A stretch of 64,000 nt of DNA from Poecilobothrus nobilitatus (Eukaryota > Arthropoda > Insecta > Diptera > Dolichopodidae), in contig OX352773.1 in the NCBI GenBank assembly GCA_947095535.1, positions 233,101,477 through 233,165,476 of the forward strand. The letters run 5' to 3'. This document shows positions 26,698 to 38,040 of the stretch, in pieces. Both the position numbers and the translations under genes were made by a program. The notes below the pieces were generated by a model, which had not been told where the DNA came from, searched no databases, and saw only the letters and a list, made by a program, of their open reading frames with translations. The number at the start of each line of letters is the position of its first letter. Within the stretch, counting starts at the first letter, position 1.

Positions 26698-28328
26698 TAT
26701 AGATTAATAAAAAAAAATTGTTGTTTAACTCACTAAAGAGGTTTTTTTCTATTTAAGCAGTTGCTTAAGAAATTGCATTAGGTTTAGTAATTATTAAAAA
26801 AATGGAAATATTATTCTCACTGTTTATTTTTTGGTGTTTGGTGTTTGGACATGTATGAAGAATACAGTGTGTACAAATGCATTCTTTACATTCGTATACT
26901 TAAAATATGAATAGGTACTTAAAAGTTAAACTACAATCTGAATATTCTCCAATACACGTTATAGATATGTTTCGAAAATCCTCAGGTTGCGAATGTGAGA
27001 ATGTTAAGATTAACATAACCATTAAGTGCGCTTTAAGTGTCCAAACAATGATCGTTTTGCTAATATACAATATATCATCTATTAGCTGCTTTTATATCAA
27101 TTAGAGATAATCACATAATTCTAGAGTTAAAAGAATAAAATATAAGTTAAAATTTTTAAAAATTTAAAGTCTTTCAACTTTAAAAACTTTGGATAAAATT
27201 TTTATAAATAAATTTAAATTTCTACATTTTGCATTTTATCTCTTTTTAATCAATTTCCTTTTTTTTTTCTACAGAGAAATTTTAGACATTGACGAAGTAT
27301 TACTTAAAAATAAATTTAAGAAAAAAGATTGTTGGAACTATCAAATTAATTCATTTTATATTGAATTATATTTCACTCTTTCTTATATAAGTAGTAATCA
27401 ATCTTAGTTTTTTTTTTTAAATGTTCATATAATATTAATAAAAAAAAGGTATCAAAAGAAAAAAGAAATAGTTAGAGAAAATTAAATAAAATAAGTTTTT
27501 AAAAGAGTTGTAATATTTGACCTTGAAATTAAGGGTTTAAAGGAAGAAAAATTATTAAAAAAAAAGGAAAAAAATATTATTCATTTAAAACAAAAAAACA
27601 ACTAAAGGATAGAAAAGATATTTTATAAAGTCCTTTTTTATTTAAATCAAACATTTTTATTCTCTTACTATACATTAAAAAAATGTTTGTTATAAAAATT
27701 ATTTTCTTTAGGTATTCTTACTTTAATTTTACGAAAAAAAAATTTCAAGTATAATAGATAAAAATATGTAAAAACAAATTTAAATCATTGATCTGAAAGC
27801 TGAATTTAACTAACATAAAAAGAATATAATTTTTAAGGATTCTTTACCTTGAATAAATTATAAAATTAAATACGCCAACCAACTAATAATAATTTTAATA
27901 TTTCCAAGTAGCTATAAGGATTTAAACATGTTTGCCGAATACCTATTATTAATACTTAAATTTTGAAAAAAGAAACGGTTAAAAAACTTTCGTCTCTTTC
28001 TAAAAATTCAATTTTCGACAATTCCGACGAGTTCTTTCCAAATGCTGTAGTTAGGATATTTATTTATATATACTTAATCTTTCAGCTTGTATATCAATCA
28101 GACTGAAAAAATAGCCCTGAAAAAATACCAACCAATTATCTTATTTCAGGTGTAGGAAAAGAGAATGCACACTTGGATCGTTTTGAACTCAAACACGGCA
28201 ATATCGTTTTGATTACCTTTCAAGTTCTACTTGCAATCTACAATATACACACTCAAAGAAATTTTCATTAATGTTGATTTTGAGGGTTTTGTATTCGTAT
28301 GCGTGGATAGATGAAGTATTTTCAATGA
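26698..28328. other. AT-rich DNA without a recognisable gene
   Basis: Short frames at 26907-27104 and 27189-27407 are low complexity. The 28080-28330 part has higher GC and adjoins the LINE remnant on its downstream side, but its translation shows no LINE motif. Confidence 0.5.
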
Positions 28329-28616
28329 TTAGCATATAAGATCTAGTTCTTGTTTTGCTAACTCATCATCTGCCTCTCTTTCAGTGTTTCTCTCGTACGC
28401 TGGAATCGAAATCAAGTTGAGAGTATTCTGTACTGATAATTTTTTGAATATATTGCGACAGCTCTCTACCACCTTAGATTTAATAACTCTCACTGTTAAG
28501 GATTTGATTGCCACTGGACTATCATTTAAAAAAAGGTAATCTGAAGTTATCACATACTTTTTTTTTGGAATTGAAGCCACTATAATCACTATGACGAACG
28601 AAATAGCATTAATCTC
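28329..28616 (-). pseudogene. decayed LINE RNase H domain
   Basis: RNase H domains in I/R1-type LINEs remove the RNA strand during reverse transcription and carry acidic residues in the contexts QAE.xAI, (S)DS.AA, and GN..AD.LA. The minus-strand frame gives EINAI (28602-28616), then FLNDSPVAIKSL, SKVVESC, LSVQNTLNLI and finally EADDELAK near the end. Residues fall in the right order and at about the right spacing. The usual 'WVPGH.GI.GN' has become SIPAYERNTE, so a conserved histidine is lost. It is flanked by a stop upstream and ends at a stop, with no reverse transcriptase nearby. It is a fragment; the exact clade is unsure. Confidence 0.7.
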
Positions 28617-28977
28617 TTAACAATGTGAAAATTAAATATTTATAATAAAATCATTAATCTCTACATTTTTTTTTAAATTTATTTACTCAGGGTGATATAA
28701 TAAAAGTATGGTAGCTTATCAAGGATTCCAAATTTTATATAATAAAACAGTTTCATAGGGTTTTTTCATATAATAGGGTATATTTTTGAAAGAAAGGACG
28801 CACTTATTATATACTTTTATATTAACTCGTCGGTGTCGGTTTATTTATTTATTTATTTTTATTTTATATTATATGCTTTTATATTAACTCGTCGCTGTCG
28901 GTTTATTTATTTATTTGTCATTCTGTCACGCTTTTTATTATCTTCGTAATCTGTTAGCAACATTTGTAAGTGTTGTA

Positions 28978-29031
28978 TGGTGCAGAGGAAAGTGTACAGG
29001 TTTCAAAAGCGGTGGTCAACTGTTCGAATCC
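28978..29031 (+). promoter_or_regulatory. polymerase III A and B boxes (module 1)
   Basis: A box tggtgcagagg (28978-28988) and B box gttcgaatcc (29022-29031) sit 33 bp apart, as in tRNA-type internal promoters. The surrounding sequence does not fold into a full cloverleaf with a matched acceptor stem, so it is tRNA-derived rather than a tRNA gene. Confidence 0.7.
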
Positions 29032-29218
29032 AGTTCACAGGCAACTTTTTTTTTTTTAAGTATCTATTCATCAACATTTTTTGAATAAAATATGTATATA
29101 TTTTGTATATATCAATTTGAAACTTAAATTTTTATCTCTAAATTCATGCATACAATACACACGCAATATATTTTTGATCTTTTCTCCTATAATAGTATAT
29201 TTTTATGTATGTTGCTAA

Positions 29219-29359
29219 ATTATTTTGTTTACAACATTTGTTTAGTATTTAAATCAAAATATTTGCTGTCAACATTCTTTAATGCATATTGAATATTATT
29301 TTGTTTACAACATTTGTTTAGTATTTAAATCAAAATATTTGCTGTCAACATTCTTTAAT
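29219..29359. repeat. 65-bp perfect tandem duplication
   Basis: The block starting 'attattttgtttacaacatt' occupies 29219-29283 and again 29295-29359, identical by eye, period 76. The same block occurs once at about 32513-32577 and, reversed, at 39545-39612. Confidence 0.85.
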
Positions 29360-29381
29360 CTTCTATAATATAATACATAAG

Positions 29382-29405
29382 ATGTTGGCGAGACCTTGCC
29401 AACAT
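29382..29405. repeat. 8-bp inverted repeat at the insertion edge
   Basis: atgttggc and gccaacat, 8 bp apart, sit where the composite repeat stops and the 29.4-31.6 kb repeats begin. This could be the tip of the inserted element. Confidence 0.55.
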
Positions 29406-30290
29406 GTAAAAAAAAATATTTTATATCTATAATAAAACACTCACACTGAATGTAAACTAAACTGGCAATGATGATATTTCTGTATATTTATTTAATAATT
29501 TAAAATTTTATTACCAGAGACACGAATCTTTAACTCAAAGTATTATCAAGAGACGCAAACCGTTAATTAAAAATATAAATAAATTTAGTAAATATTATTA
29601 CCAGAGACTAAATTTTCCACTAGAATTATTGTCAGAGACACAAACCGTCCATTAAAAGTGAGTACAGTCAAAAAAGGAAAAGTACATGCTTACTTAAAAA
29701 ACACATTTTCAATCAAAATAAATTCAGCAAATTTTTAATTTGTAAATTTCACCGCCACATCCATTATGAACTAGTCGCAGCGGTAAATTAAAAATAAATT
29801 ATTAATCTTCTGTTGGCGTTTTCAATCTTTGTTTTGGAAAAAAAAAATAAAAATAGGTACTCTTAATAAAATTAAAGCGCCTGAAAGTGAAAGCGAGCAA
29901 AGTTTATAGTAAACCTCATATTTATTAGAAAAAAATAATAGGCCGATTTTATTCTTGATTTTGTTTTCATTAGTATAAAAGCTGGTGCTTCGTAACAGAC
30001 TTTAAAATAGTTTTGTTTATTTAGGTTGAAATTTAGATTTTTAAGCTAAATTTTCGGTACAACTGGTATAACATAAAATATTCGAAATTTTTTTATTAAT
30101 ATAAAATTAGGCAGACTTAAATAATTATATTTCATAACAGAAGTCTGGAACTTACCAAATATTATAGAAATGGATATTTTTCTTAAAAAAAAAAAAAACT
30201 AACATAGAAAATATCATTTAGAAGCTTTCTCTCACAAAAGATTCATAATTTTCTACTAATTTATTATTAGACCATTAATAATATTGTTAG
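29402..30290 (+). repeat. LTR-like repeat, copy 1
   Basis: Nearly collinear with 30688-31435. Shared landmarks: 'cactcacactgaatgtaaac', several 'ttatcagagacacaaa' words, a conserved core 'ccgccacatccattatgaac', 'ggccgatttt', a TATA box with 'aagctgg', 'cttcgtaacagacttta', and the close 'taatttattattagaccatt'. The TATA box followed within about 30 bp by a pyrimidine-poor start suggests an LTR or a promoter-bearing repeat. No primer-binding site, polypurine tract or gag/pol is visible between copies, so LTR identity is unproven. Confidence 0.6.
29974..29981 (+). promoter_or_regulatory. TATA box in LTR-like copy 1
   Basis: tataaaag followed by ctggtgcttcgtaacagac. The same box, in the same context, is kept in copy 2 at 31130, which supports a real promoter of the element rather than chance AT sequence. 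Confidence 0.5.
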
Positions 30291-30687
30291 CCATGGAAAA
30301 AAATAAGATTTGTTAATCAGATCAGATAATATAATACCTGAAATTAATGATTGAATTTCTGATAATATACACAATATAATGATTATACCTGGTTTAATTC
30401 ACAAAGATAAAAAAATTTTGTAAATGCATAAAATATATGAATGATCATTTTTACATTTTACACCAGATTTTACAGAAGATTCTGGTTTTCGCTAAATTCT
30501 TTTAGCTATGACACAAATCAAATATTTCTGTGCTTTAAGATTTTTAAAACTAGCCAGTTTTAGCTGGCCCGTTTGAAAAAAAATTAGTACAAATTTTTGT
30601 ATGAATTTGTACATCTCTATGTAGTCTCTGATAATACCAATTCACACAAGATATTAAATATCATATAGATATTAATACCAGACACAC

Positions 30688-31435
30688 AAGATGTAAAAAA
30701 AAATATTTTATTTCTATAATAAACCACTCACACTGAATGTAAACTAAACTGGCAAAGATGATATTTCTGTATATTTATGTAATAATTTAAAATTTTATTA
30801 TCAGAGACACAAATCTTCGACTAAAAGTCTTATCAGAGACACAAATGTTTACTTTTTAAAAAGTACTTTCGACACAAAATTTAAAGCAAATTTTTAATTT
30901 TTAAATTTGACCGCCACATCCATTATGAACTGGTCGCAGCGGTAATTTAAAAATAAATTATTATTCTTCTGTTGGCAGTTTTCAAATGACTCTTTGTTTT
31001 GAAAAAAATAAAAATACTCTTAATAAAATTAAAAGACCTGAAAGTGAAAAGAGCAAAGTTTATAGTAAGCCTTATATTTATAAGAAAAAAATAATAGGCC
31101 GATTTAATTCTTGATTTTGTTTTCACTATTATAAAAGCTGGTAAAAGCTTCGCAACAGACTTTATAGTAGTTTTGTTTATTTAGGTTAGAATTTTGATTT
31201 TTTAAGCTGAATTTTTGATGTAACATAAAATATTTGAATTTTTTTTATTAATATAAAATTCGGCAGACTTAGCTAATTATATTTCATAACAGAAATCAGA
31301 AACTTACTAAATATTATAGAAATGGATATTTTTTTAAAAAAAAAAAAGAAAAAATAACATAGAAAATATCATTTTAGAAGCCTTCTCTCACAATAGATTC
31401 ATAATTTTGTACTAATTTATTATTAGACCATTAAA
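30688..31435 (+). repeat. LTR-like repeat, copy 2
   Basis: Direct repeat of 29402-30290 with a shorter front part (fewer 'ttatcagagac' words) and scattered small gaps. The core 'accgccacatccattatgaa' and the TATA region are the best preserved. Only about 400 bp separates the copies, which is too little for a retrotransposon interior. Confidence 0.6.
31130..31137 (+). promoter_or_regulatory. TATA box in LTR-like copy 2
   Basis: tataaaag in the same setting as 29974, with a small duplication 'taaaagctggtaaaagctt' just after it. Confidence 0.5.
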
Positions 31436-31489
31436 TTAAAAAGCTGTCGAAAACGACCGTCACAAAAAAAAGACCCCGAAAATTTATGA

Positions 31490-31640
31490 AATTACATTAT
31501 CAGAGACATAAATCTTCTATTAAATATACCAAAGACCTCTTCCAAAGTACCTTTAAATAAAATAAATTCAGCAAATTTTTTTCAAGCAAAAAAAAAATAA
31601 ACGCAAAAGACTTGAAAGTAGTTTTGGTAATTGAAGTAAT
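31490..31640 (+). repeat. LTR-like repeat, partial copy 3
   Basis: Retains 'ttatcagagacataaatctt', 'aaataaattcagcaaatttt' and 'gacttgaaagta', in the order seen in copies 1 and 2 with deletions between. The core and TATA box are missing. Two related 'attaaaaa.ctgtc.aaaa' blocks lie nearby at 31434 and 31920. Confidence 0.45.
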
Positions 31641-32229
31641 TTCGCGGCGAAAACAACTGTTTTTCATCGACATAAAATTTTTTTTTTTAAAACTAAAGAA
31701 AAATAGAGAGTAAAATTTTAACAAATATTAAAATTATTTCGATTATTGGGAGTGTTTTAAATGTAACAAAAAATAAATGTCGTAGCGGTTGGTGTTGGTT
31801 GGTTTTTCGCCGGTTTTTATTGTGCACTTTATACATGTGTTTCAAACAATTTTTGAGATATCGGCACGAACTTTTACCCTGAATGTGTTTTTAGCTTGGA
31901 CCATTTTTTCTCAATAATTAAAAAACTGTCAAAAATTATCGCCACGAAAAAACGGCGAGAATAAATTAATAAACTGTACCTAACATTTATAATTATATGT
32001 GTTAAGATTTGTTTTATGTTTTTTTCTATTACAAGTAAGTGATTTCAACGTTTTTTTTAATGGTGCTGATGTAAAAATGAAATTTTTAGGTAGTTTATTA
32101 AGGGAGTCAGTATGATAACGTAAATGTTTTTGAATCTATAGAATTTGTGCAATTGCCCAGGGGATTTTCTAGTGCATATTGAATATTAAGATTTGATAAG
32201 ATAAGAAAAATTAAGATTTTATGTTCGTA

Positions 32230-33410
32230 ATATGTTCAGACAATACTTAAGTGTTGTATAGTGCAGAGAGTGTAGAGGTTTTGAAAGCAAGGGTAATTTG
32301 GTTCGAATCCAATTCGTGTACAAACATTTTTTTTCTTTGTTAACTGTATTCATCAACATTTTTTTAATAAAATTTTATGTATAATATACACATATTATTT
32401 GATCTTTCCTCCTATAATAATTTAGTTCAATCAATCTTGATGTGCACATGTATTTTGTATTAGGATTTAGCAAAATATAAAATATATAGGTACAATATTT
32501 TTATGTTGCTAAATTATTTTGTTTTAAAACATTTGTTTAGGATTTAAATCAGAATATTTGTTGTCAACATTCTTTATTGCATATTGAATATGCATGGCGT
32601 TAAAAATTAATGTTTTATGTGTTTTATTTAGGAACATTTATTATGTATTTTGTGTATATAGGTATACATATAAAATTTTATTCAAATTCCAATTGCCAAA
32701 TTCAAACTACATACATACATAATATTTTTTTTGCATATATATACATAGTAAAGAATATAAAAAGTAAAGATCATTTCAAAATTATGCTTTTATGATTACA
32801 AACAACGAATTATGATTTACAAACAAAATTTTGTCAACACAAAAAATTAAAACTACGTACGTACATAATATTATGTTAAACTAATTTCCTAAATTATTTT
32901 CTTCCGCTCCATTTGTTTATAATTTAAATCAAGATATTTGTCAACAATTTTTACTGCATGATCTTATTAAAGGATTAGGTATGTAGATAGGTGTTCAAGG
33001 TTTGATGTTTATTTGGATATACGATATACTACTAATGCTATACTATAGAAATATACAGTAAAATACATTTATGTACAATATACTATATCATTTTCATACG
33101 TGTTAGAAATGTTACTTCAACTAAAATTGTATTGTAATAATTATAATCACAGTATTTTGGTACATATTTTACCGTTGGAGGTACTTTCATTATTTATGAG
33201 TTACGAGAATAAAAAATTTTTACTCTTGCTGTAATAGAATCGATTTAACGTCTCTTAATTTTCTTAATCATTTGGTATAAAATTGTAAAACGTATTTTAT
33301 ATCAGAAACAATAATGTATGTGTGAATGAAAATTTTTAAATTCTTTCTTTCTAAATTTTTAAATCTTTTTTTTAAATTCAAATTATGTTTCTTTTAAAAC
33401 TAAAAAGTAT
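32230..33410 (+). mobile_element. composite repeat copy I, inner part
   Basis: Matches the complement of 38460-39540. Landmarks: a tRNA-like module, 'tatattgaatatgcat', 'aagaatataaaaagtaaaga', 'gtcaacacaaaaaattaaaa', 'ctgcatgatcttatta', 'ggatatacgatatactacta', 'acagtattttggtacatatt' and 'aactaaaaagtataaaataa'. It lacks the SINE present in the other copy, leaving 'acgtacataatattatgtta' as the empty site (32864-32883). It runs directly into the foldback at 33411. Confidence 0.8.
32259..32310 (+). promoter_or_regulatory. polymerase III A and B boxes (module 2)
   Basis: A-box-like tagtgcagaga (last base off consensus) and B box gttcgaatcc (32301-32310). Same flanks as module 1 ('aagtgttgtat' before, T-rich run after). 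Confidence 0.6.
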
Positions 33411-33666
33411 AAAATAAAATAATGTAAAAAAAATATTTTTTAAAATATGCTTTTGTCGAAACCGAATTCGCCCCCTAAAAAGTTTTAGCCCCCTACTTTT
33501 ATATTATAACAGTCCAAAATGTTTGAACTAGCAATTCACTTTTATATTATATAAGTCCAAAAAGCTAAAGTTTTGCAATCAATTTTATTTTCTACTTTTT
33601 AGGGGGCGAATTCGGTTTCGACAAAAGCATATTTTAAAAAATATTTTTTTTACATTATTTTATTTT
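33411..33666. mobile_element. foldback element with 72-bp perfect inverted ends
   Basis: Arms 33411-33482 and 33595-33666 are exact complements by eye and include 'tcgaaaccgaattcgccccc'. The interior (33483-33594) is a single-armed version of the long palindrome at 38041: 'tatattataacagtccaaaa', 'actagcaattcactttta', 'aagctaaagttttgcaatca'. It encodes nothing. It marks the inner end of composite copy I. Confidence 0.85.
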
Positions 33667-35071
33667 TAAAATAAATAATAAAAAATAAAATTTCATATAT
33701 TCTAAGCTGTAATTAAAAACGTCATTACCCCAATACAATAAATCCTTTAGCAGATGAAAATTAAACTTTCAGATTAAGCTGCTATTAAATGAAATGAAAT
33801 TGTGATAAAAAATTAAAATATAAAACAAAATAAAAGGTGAATAAATATCAAATTATAATTAAATTAAAATTAGAATTAAAGTTAAATCTAAATTGTATAT
33901 AAACGTTTCTTCTTTTTATAATAAAAAAATAAAAAAAAGGTTTAAAAAAAACTAAGTTAACTTTTGTGGAGCATATGGGTAAAAATCTATTCGGCAATTA
34001 ATAATGTAAAACAAAAAATTATAAAAGTCACAATATCTGGAAAATGACTAATTATAGACCCTTCTCAATCCATAAAATTTTTTTCTAGTTTTAGTTTCAC
34101 CTCCGAAATCACCTCCTGAAATATTTAAACTCTTAAGCAGGCTGTATATTAATAACTGTATATTAATAAACTTAATCTGTGATAAGTACCTATATGGAAT
34201 AAAAAAAGAAAATAAGAAATATGTACTTATTTTAGTGTTATATCAATGTATAGACAAGAAATATTATATCCTGTATTATAATTTACTTCTTATTATTTAT
34301 ATCGCTTAAGATACGCCATATTTTTATTTTTATAGGTTCAAGCAAATCTTCAAATATTTTAAGATAATAAAATGAATATAATACATAGACAGTAAAAATA
34401 TTAAACTGATGGAAATAATATAAAATTATAATAGACTTAAATATTGTAACCTAAATTTATCATCCACATTAATTTTGGATGTTGATTTTAAAAATTTAAA
34501 ATAAAAAAAAAATCTTTAATTAAACTATTAAAGAACTTTAATATAAAAATATATATTCAATATTTTATAAATGGAATAAAAAATTTTATATATTAATAAA
34601 AAATTTAAAACTTGTTTTAAAACCCAAAATATTAATTATTATTATTAATTTATTCTCTTTTCGTTTTGTTAATTATAATTTTTTGAAAAGGAAAAAATCA
34701 CTACATTAGCTATTTAAATTTTTATATTCTTTTTAAATTGATTCTCAAAAGGGTACATGTAAAATTCATTATTAATTCATAAAAAACAAATAACCCTAAA
34801 ATGTATACCATAACCTTAACAATGGTCAATGACTGTATCATGAATATAAAAATGATAAACAAAAGGATGTTGATTTTTAAAACCAATTGGTGTACATTTT
34901 TTTTTTTTTTTTTTTTTAATTAATTACCCACTCTTCTTTACCTCAATTTTCTTTATCTATTTAATAAATGTTTAAAAGCTCGCAATATGAATAAAATATA
35001 AAAGTGATTTTTAAAGAAAGCGAGATTTTATAAAAAAGGATAATTTCAATGAAAATAGATTAAGACAAGGA
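33667..35071. other. AT-rich DNA without a recognisable gene
   Basis: Low-complexity taa/aat words and a 21-bp poly-T near 34897. The sequence right of the foldback does not resemble the sequence left of 38041, so homology between the composite copies stops exactly at the foldbacks. Confidence 0.6.
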
Positions 35072-35855
35072 ATAGTATAGAGTATAAATTGTGTTAACTC
35101 TGAGATACCAGCACAAGTATAATATATGCAGTTTCCATAAAATTGAATCATGTTTTAAAAAATTTAAGATCATTGGGCTTAATTGAATTTCGAAATTCTT
35201 GAATCCTATCCCAATCCGTTAATCCGAACCAACCGAATTCTACATATATCATTGTCATAAAGCTCGATCATCTTTTCAAATATCTAGTTGAATTAAGTGT
35301 CAAGATATGACGGCCATTTGAACCTGTTGTACTAGAGGAACCAAACTTCATACAAGTTATTGCGATAAAACTCGATCATCTTTTAGAAAATTTAAAATGT
35401 CTAGCATAATTAATTGCCAAGATATGACAGCCATCCGAGTATGTTGCGCTAGAATAACCAAACTTTGCAAATGTTATTGTCATAAAATTTAATAATCTTT
35501 TACAAAATTTCAAATATGTGTCTTATTTAGATGCCGAGATGTATTTATCTAAATTTTTTTCTTGTATGACAGATATTTGAATCTTTTACCCCGAACCAAC
35601 CAAATTTCACAGAAATTATTCTTATAAAATTTGATCATCTTTTACAACATTTAAAATGCTTATCGTAATTAAATTTCAAAGATATGCAAGCTAGATGAAT
35701 CATGTGCACTAGAGTGACTAAAGAAACCAAACTTCATAGAAGTTATTATACGATCAAATTGATAATTTTTTACAAAATTTCAGATGTCTAGCTTTATTAA
35801 GAAACTAGATATGAGGATATATTTTTATATAAAAAAAAACAATATTGTATGGCAG
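35072..35855 (-). mobile_element. old repeat family A copy, reverse orientation
   Basis: Begins 'gtgttaactctgagatacc', the degenerate form of the family A end 'gtgtcaactctgggataccc'. It then repeats 'ataaaactcgatcatctttt'-like modules every 110-130 bp (near 35137, 35257, 35365, 35480, 35613, 35745) with 'ttgccaagatatgac' between. Heavily mutated, with the hairpin end lost. Confidence 0.6.
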
Positions 35856-36025
35856 CTACTCTAAAGCGCCAGTCGAACTTAACTATATTATGAAAAATTC
35901 TGTTACGATCCCCTTCTTACATCTTTCTTGAGATTTTAAAAGCTACTCAAAAGCGCCAGTCGAACTTACTCTCTTATGAAAAATTCTGTTACGATCCTTC
36001 TTACGTCTTTCTTGAGATTTTAAAA
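35855..36025. repeat. tandem duplication, period 87 bp
   Basis: 'gctactctaaagcgccagtc' (35855) and 'gctactcaaaagcgccagtc' (35942) each continue with 'gaaaaattctgttacgatcc' and 'ctttcttgagattttaaaa'. Nearly identical, GC-richer than the surroundings, and directly abutting the old family A copy. No coding frame runs through both units. Confidence 0.75.
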
Positions 36026-38040
36026 TGGTTTCTAAATAGTTGCTAGATATTTTCCTTTTATAAATTTGTATTTTGCGGCTTATAGCTTTTTATAACATTT
36101 CTTTTTGCATTAATATTCCGAATATAAAATTCCGAATATATACTAATTGAAGCTAGTGGAGGTGTTAGGACTAAAATTAGAAGGATCAAATAAAAGGAAA
36201 ATATCAGAAAAAAAAACAAAACAATAGATAAAACGATATACCGTTAAATAGATTTTTTTTTGTAATTTAGATATAGACAACATAGGTATAAACTTAGATA
36301 TAAACATATAAATGATCTCCTATCCTAAATTTTCATCATTAGGATGTGAGTCTAATCCTCTCAAAACCTCTTAATGAAGTTTACGCCAAATAAGACTTAT
36401 AGACATAAATTCATCTAAGAAGCCATGGTATATATATTACTCTGAAAAAAGTTAGAAAGATCGGACATCCCATTAGTGATATATAATTTATGATGACTAG
36501 TGACTGTATTTTTTCTTTGTTTTTGTTTTCAAAACCAAATGAGATATTGAATTGATAAGAGGTTCTGAATAATTTTGTCATATTGTAAATTCTCATATTT
36601 TAAAATAATATAACTTATATAATTTATTAAACAATATTTTCATAACATTTCAAAAATTTTTATTTTCTTTTTATATTAAAAAACATAAATTTTTTATCCT
36701 TTATATTAATAACGGATTATGTTAAAATCAATGGGAGACTGCACCCGCTTATTTATATTATATACATATATATAATATGTTCTTTAATATTTTTTCTTTA
36801 GTATATCAAAAGAACCTGCAGTTATTCTAGAATAAATAATTTCTTAAATAAGTTTTTTAAAAAATATTTTTTCAAAGAATTTTGTTTTATTTATCTTTTT
36901 TTTTTTTCTAGAAAATAGTATACAATTTTCTTAATATATTTGTTATATCTGTAAATTTTCTTATATCTATTAGGTATATTATAGATTTTATTTTTATTCT
37001 TCAGTATGGAAAATTTTTATATAAAGAAACAAGTTCAAAGAAAACGTATGGGTATCCATTTTTTTCATTCACTTATGTATATGAACTCCCACATTTATTT
37101 TTTATTAGAAAATAAAACTGCAAGGCTTTAACAAGTTTCTTTTTGAATATTATTTTATGTTTTATAACTTTTTTTTTGTTACCTATATATATTTTTTTTA
37201 TATTTTTTAATTTAATTTTATTTCAATTTTTTTTTTTAATTTTAAATGCAATCATGTTAAGAAACTTTTATAAGAAATACATACAAGCTAAGTTTTATTA
37301 AAGAGAATTTCAAAAAAAAAAAAAAGTGCAGTTTAAAAAATTTTTCTTACGATAAAGACATTTTTTATTAGCATTTAATTTGATTAGCTTTTAAACAACT
37401 CAATAATATTTTCTATATATCTCATAGAAGATAACCAGAAAGTTTGTTTATTTGTCTAGAATTCACATAAAAACAATCTAGGGAACATCCTATGGAACAC
37501 ACAAATTGTTATAAGCTATGTCGTGTTCCTGTCCATTAAGCCTTTCGGCATCAGGACCCGTTAATTTTTTTTTTGCTGTCATACCTAAATGGTTCTACTA
37601 ATTGAATTTAAGGTTAGCACAGATGTTACTGCCTGATAAAGCAGTTCAACAAATGTATAAACAACAAATCGGCGCAACGAACAAATTTCTATTAAGTTCC
37701 GTTAACTTGTTCCGGCACAACAGTCTAAAAATTTTTTTTGTATTTTTTGGTTGCCCTGACTTGACAAATTTACCGACTGAGCTCATAATTGACAAAAGTG
37801 TTACTCATTGGTAAAAACATCACTAAATTAATTTGGTTTTCGACGAGCTTCAAGAAAAATTTATTAAAAATTTTTTTTATTATTTTTACGCGCAAGCCAA
37901 ACTTTGGGGAAGGATTCCTTCGTACATTGCTGTTGGAGGTTGGTGTCACTTCTTTATTTTTATTAAATTTATTTTTGTTTTGCTAAAGCAACTTGTGCTG
38001 AAAATAACTGAATGCTAAATTTCTAATAATATCTAATAAT
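36026..38040. other. AT-rich DNA; a compositionally distinct block at 37440-37980
   Basis: 36026-37440 is AT-rich with homopolymers. 37440-37980 has normal-looking codon-like composition and longer frames (37602-37814 on the plus strand), but no plus-strand translation matches a family I know. A minus-strand frame near 37505-37570 reads EHDIAYNN within a short stretch; this is too little to name. Confidence 0.45.

Larger units (their letters stand above)
28816..29363 (+). mobile_element. composite repeat copy I, outer part
   Basis: Matches the complement of 39545-40025. Shared marks in order: 'atattaactcgtcgctgtcg', a (ttta)n run, 'cattctgtcacgctttttat', a tRNA-like module, 'catcaacattttttgaataa', and 'aatcaaaatatttgctgtca'. 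The opening 'ttaactcgtcg.tgtcgg' block is itself doubled (28816 and 28873). The element is interrupted after 29363 by unrelated repeats and resumes near 32230. Non-coding; internal polymerase III boxes suggest a transcribed origin. Confidence 0.75.

Noticed and set aside
29402..31435. A complete LTR retrotransposon
   Set aside because: The interval between repeats is about 400 bp, with no primer-binding site, polypurine tract, protease or reverse transcriptase motif.
37505..37570. Minus-strand EHDIAYNN, reminiscent of a viral phospholipase A2 motif
   Set aside because: A single short motif without the calcium loop at the expected distance and with a frameshift at a poly-A; too weak to annotate as an endogenous virus.
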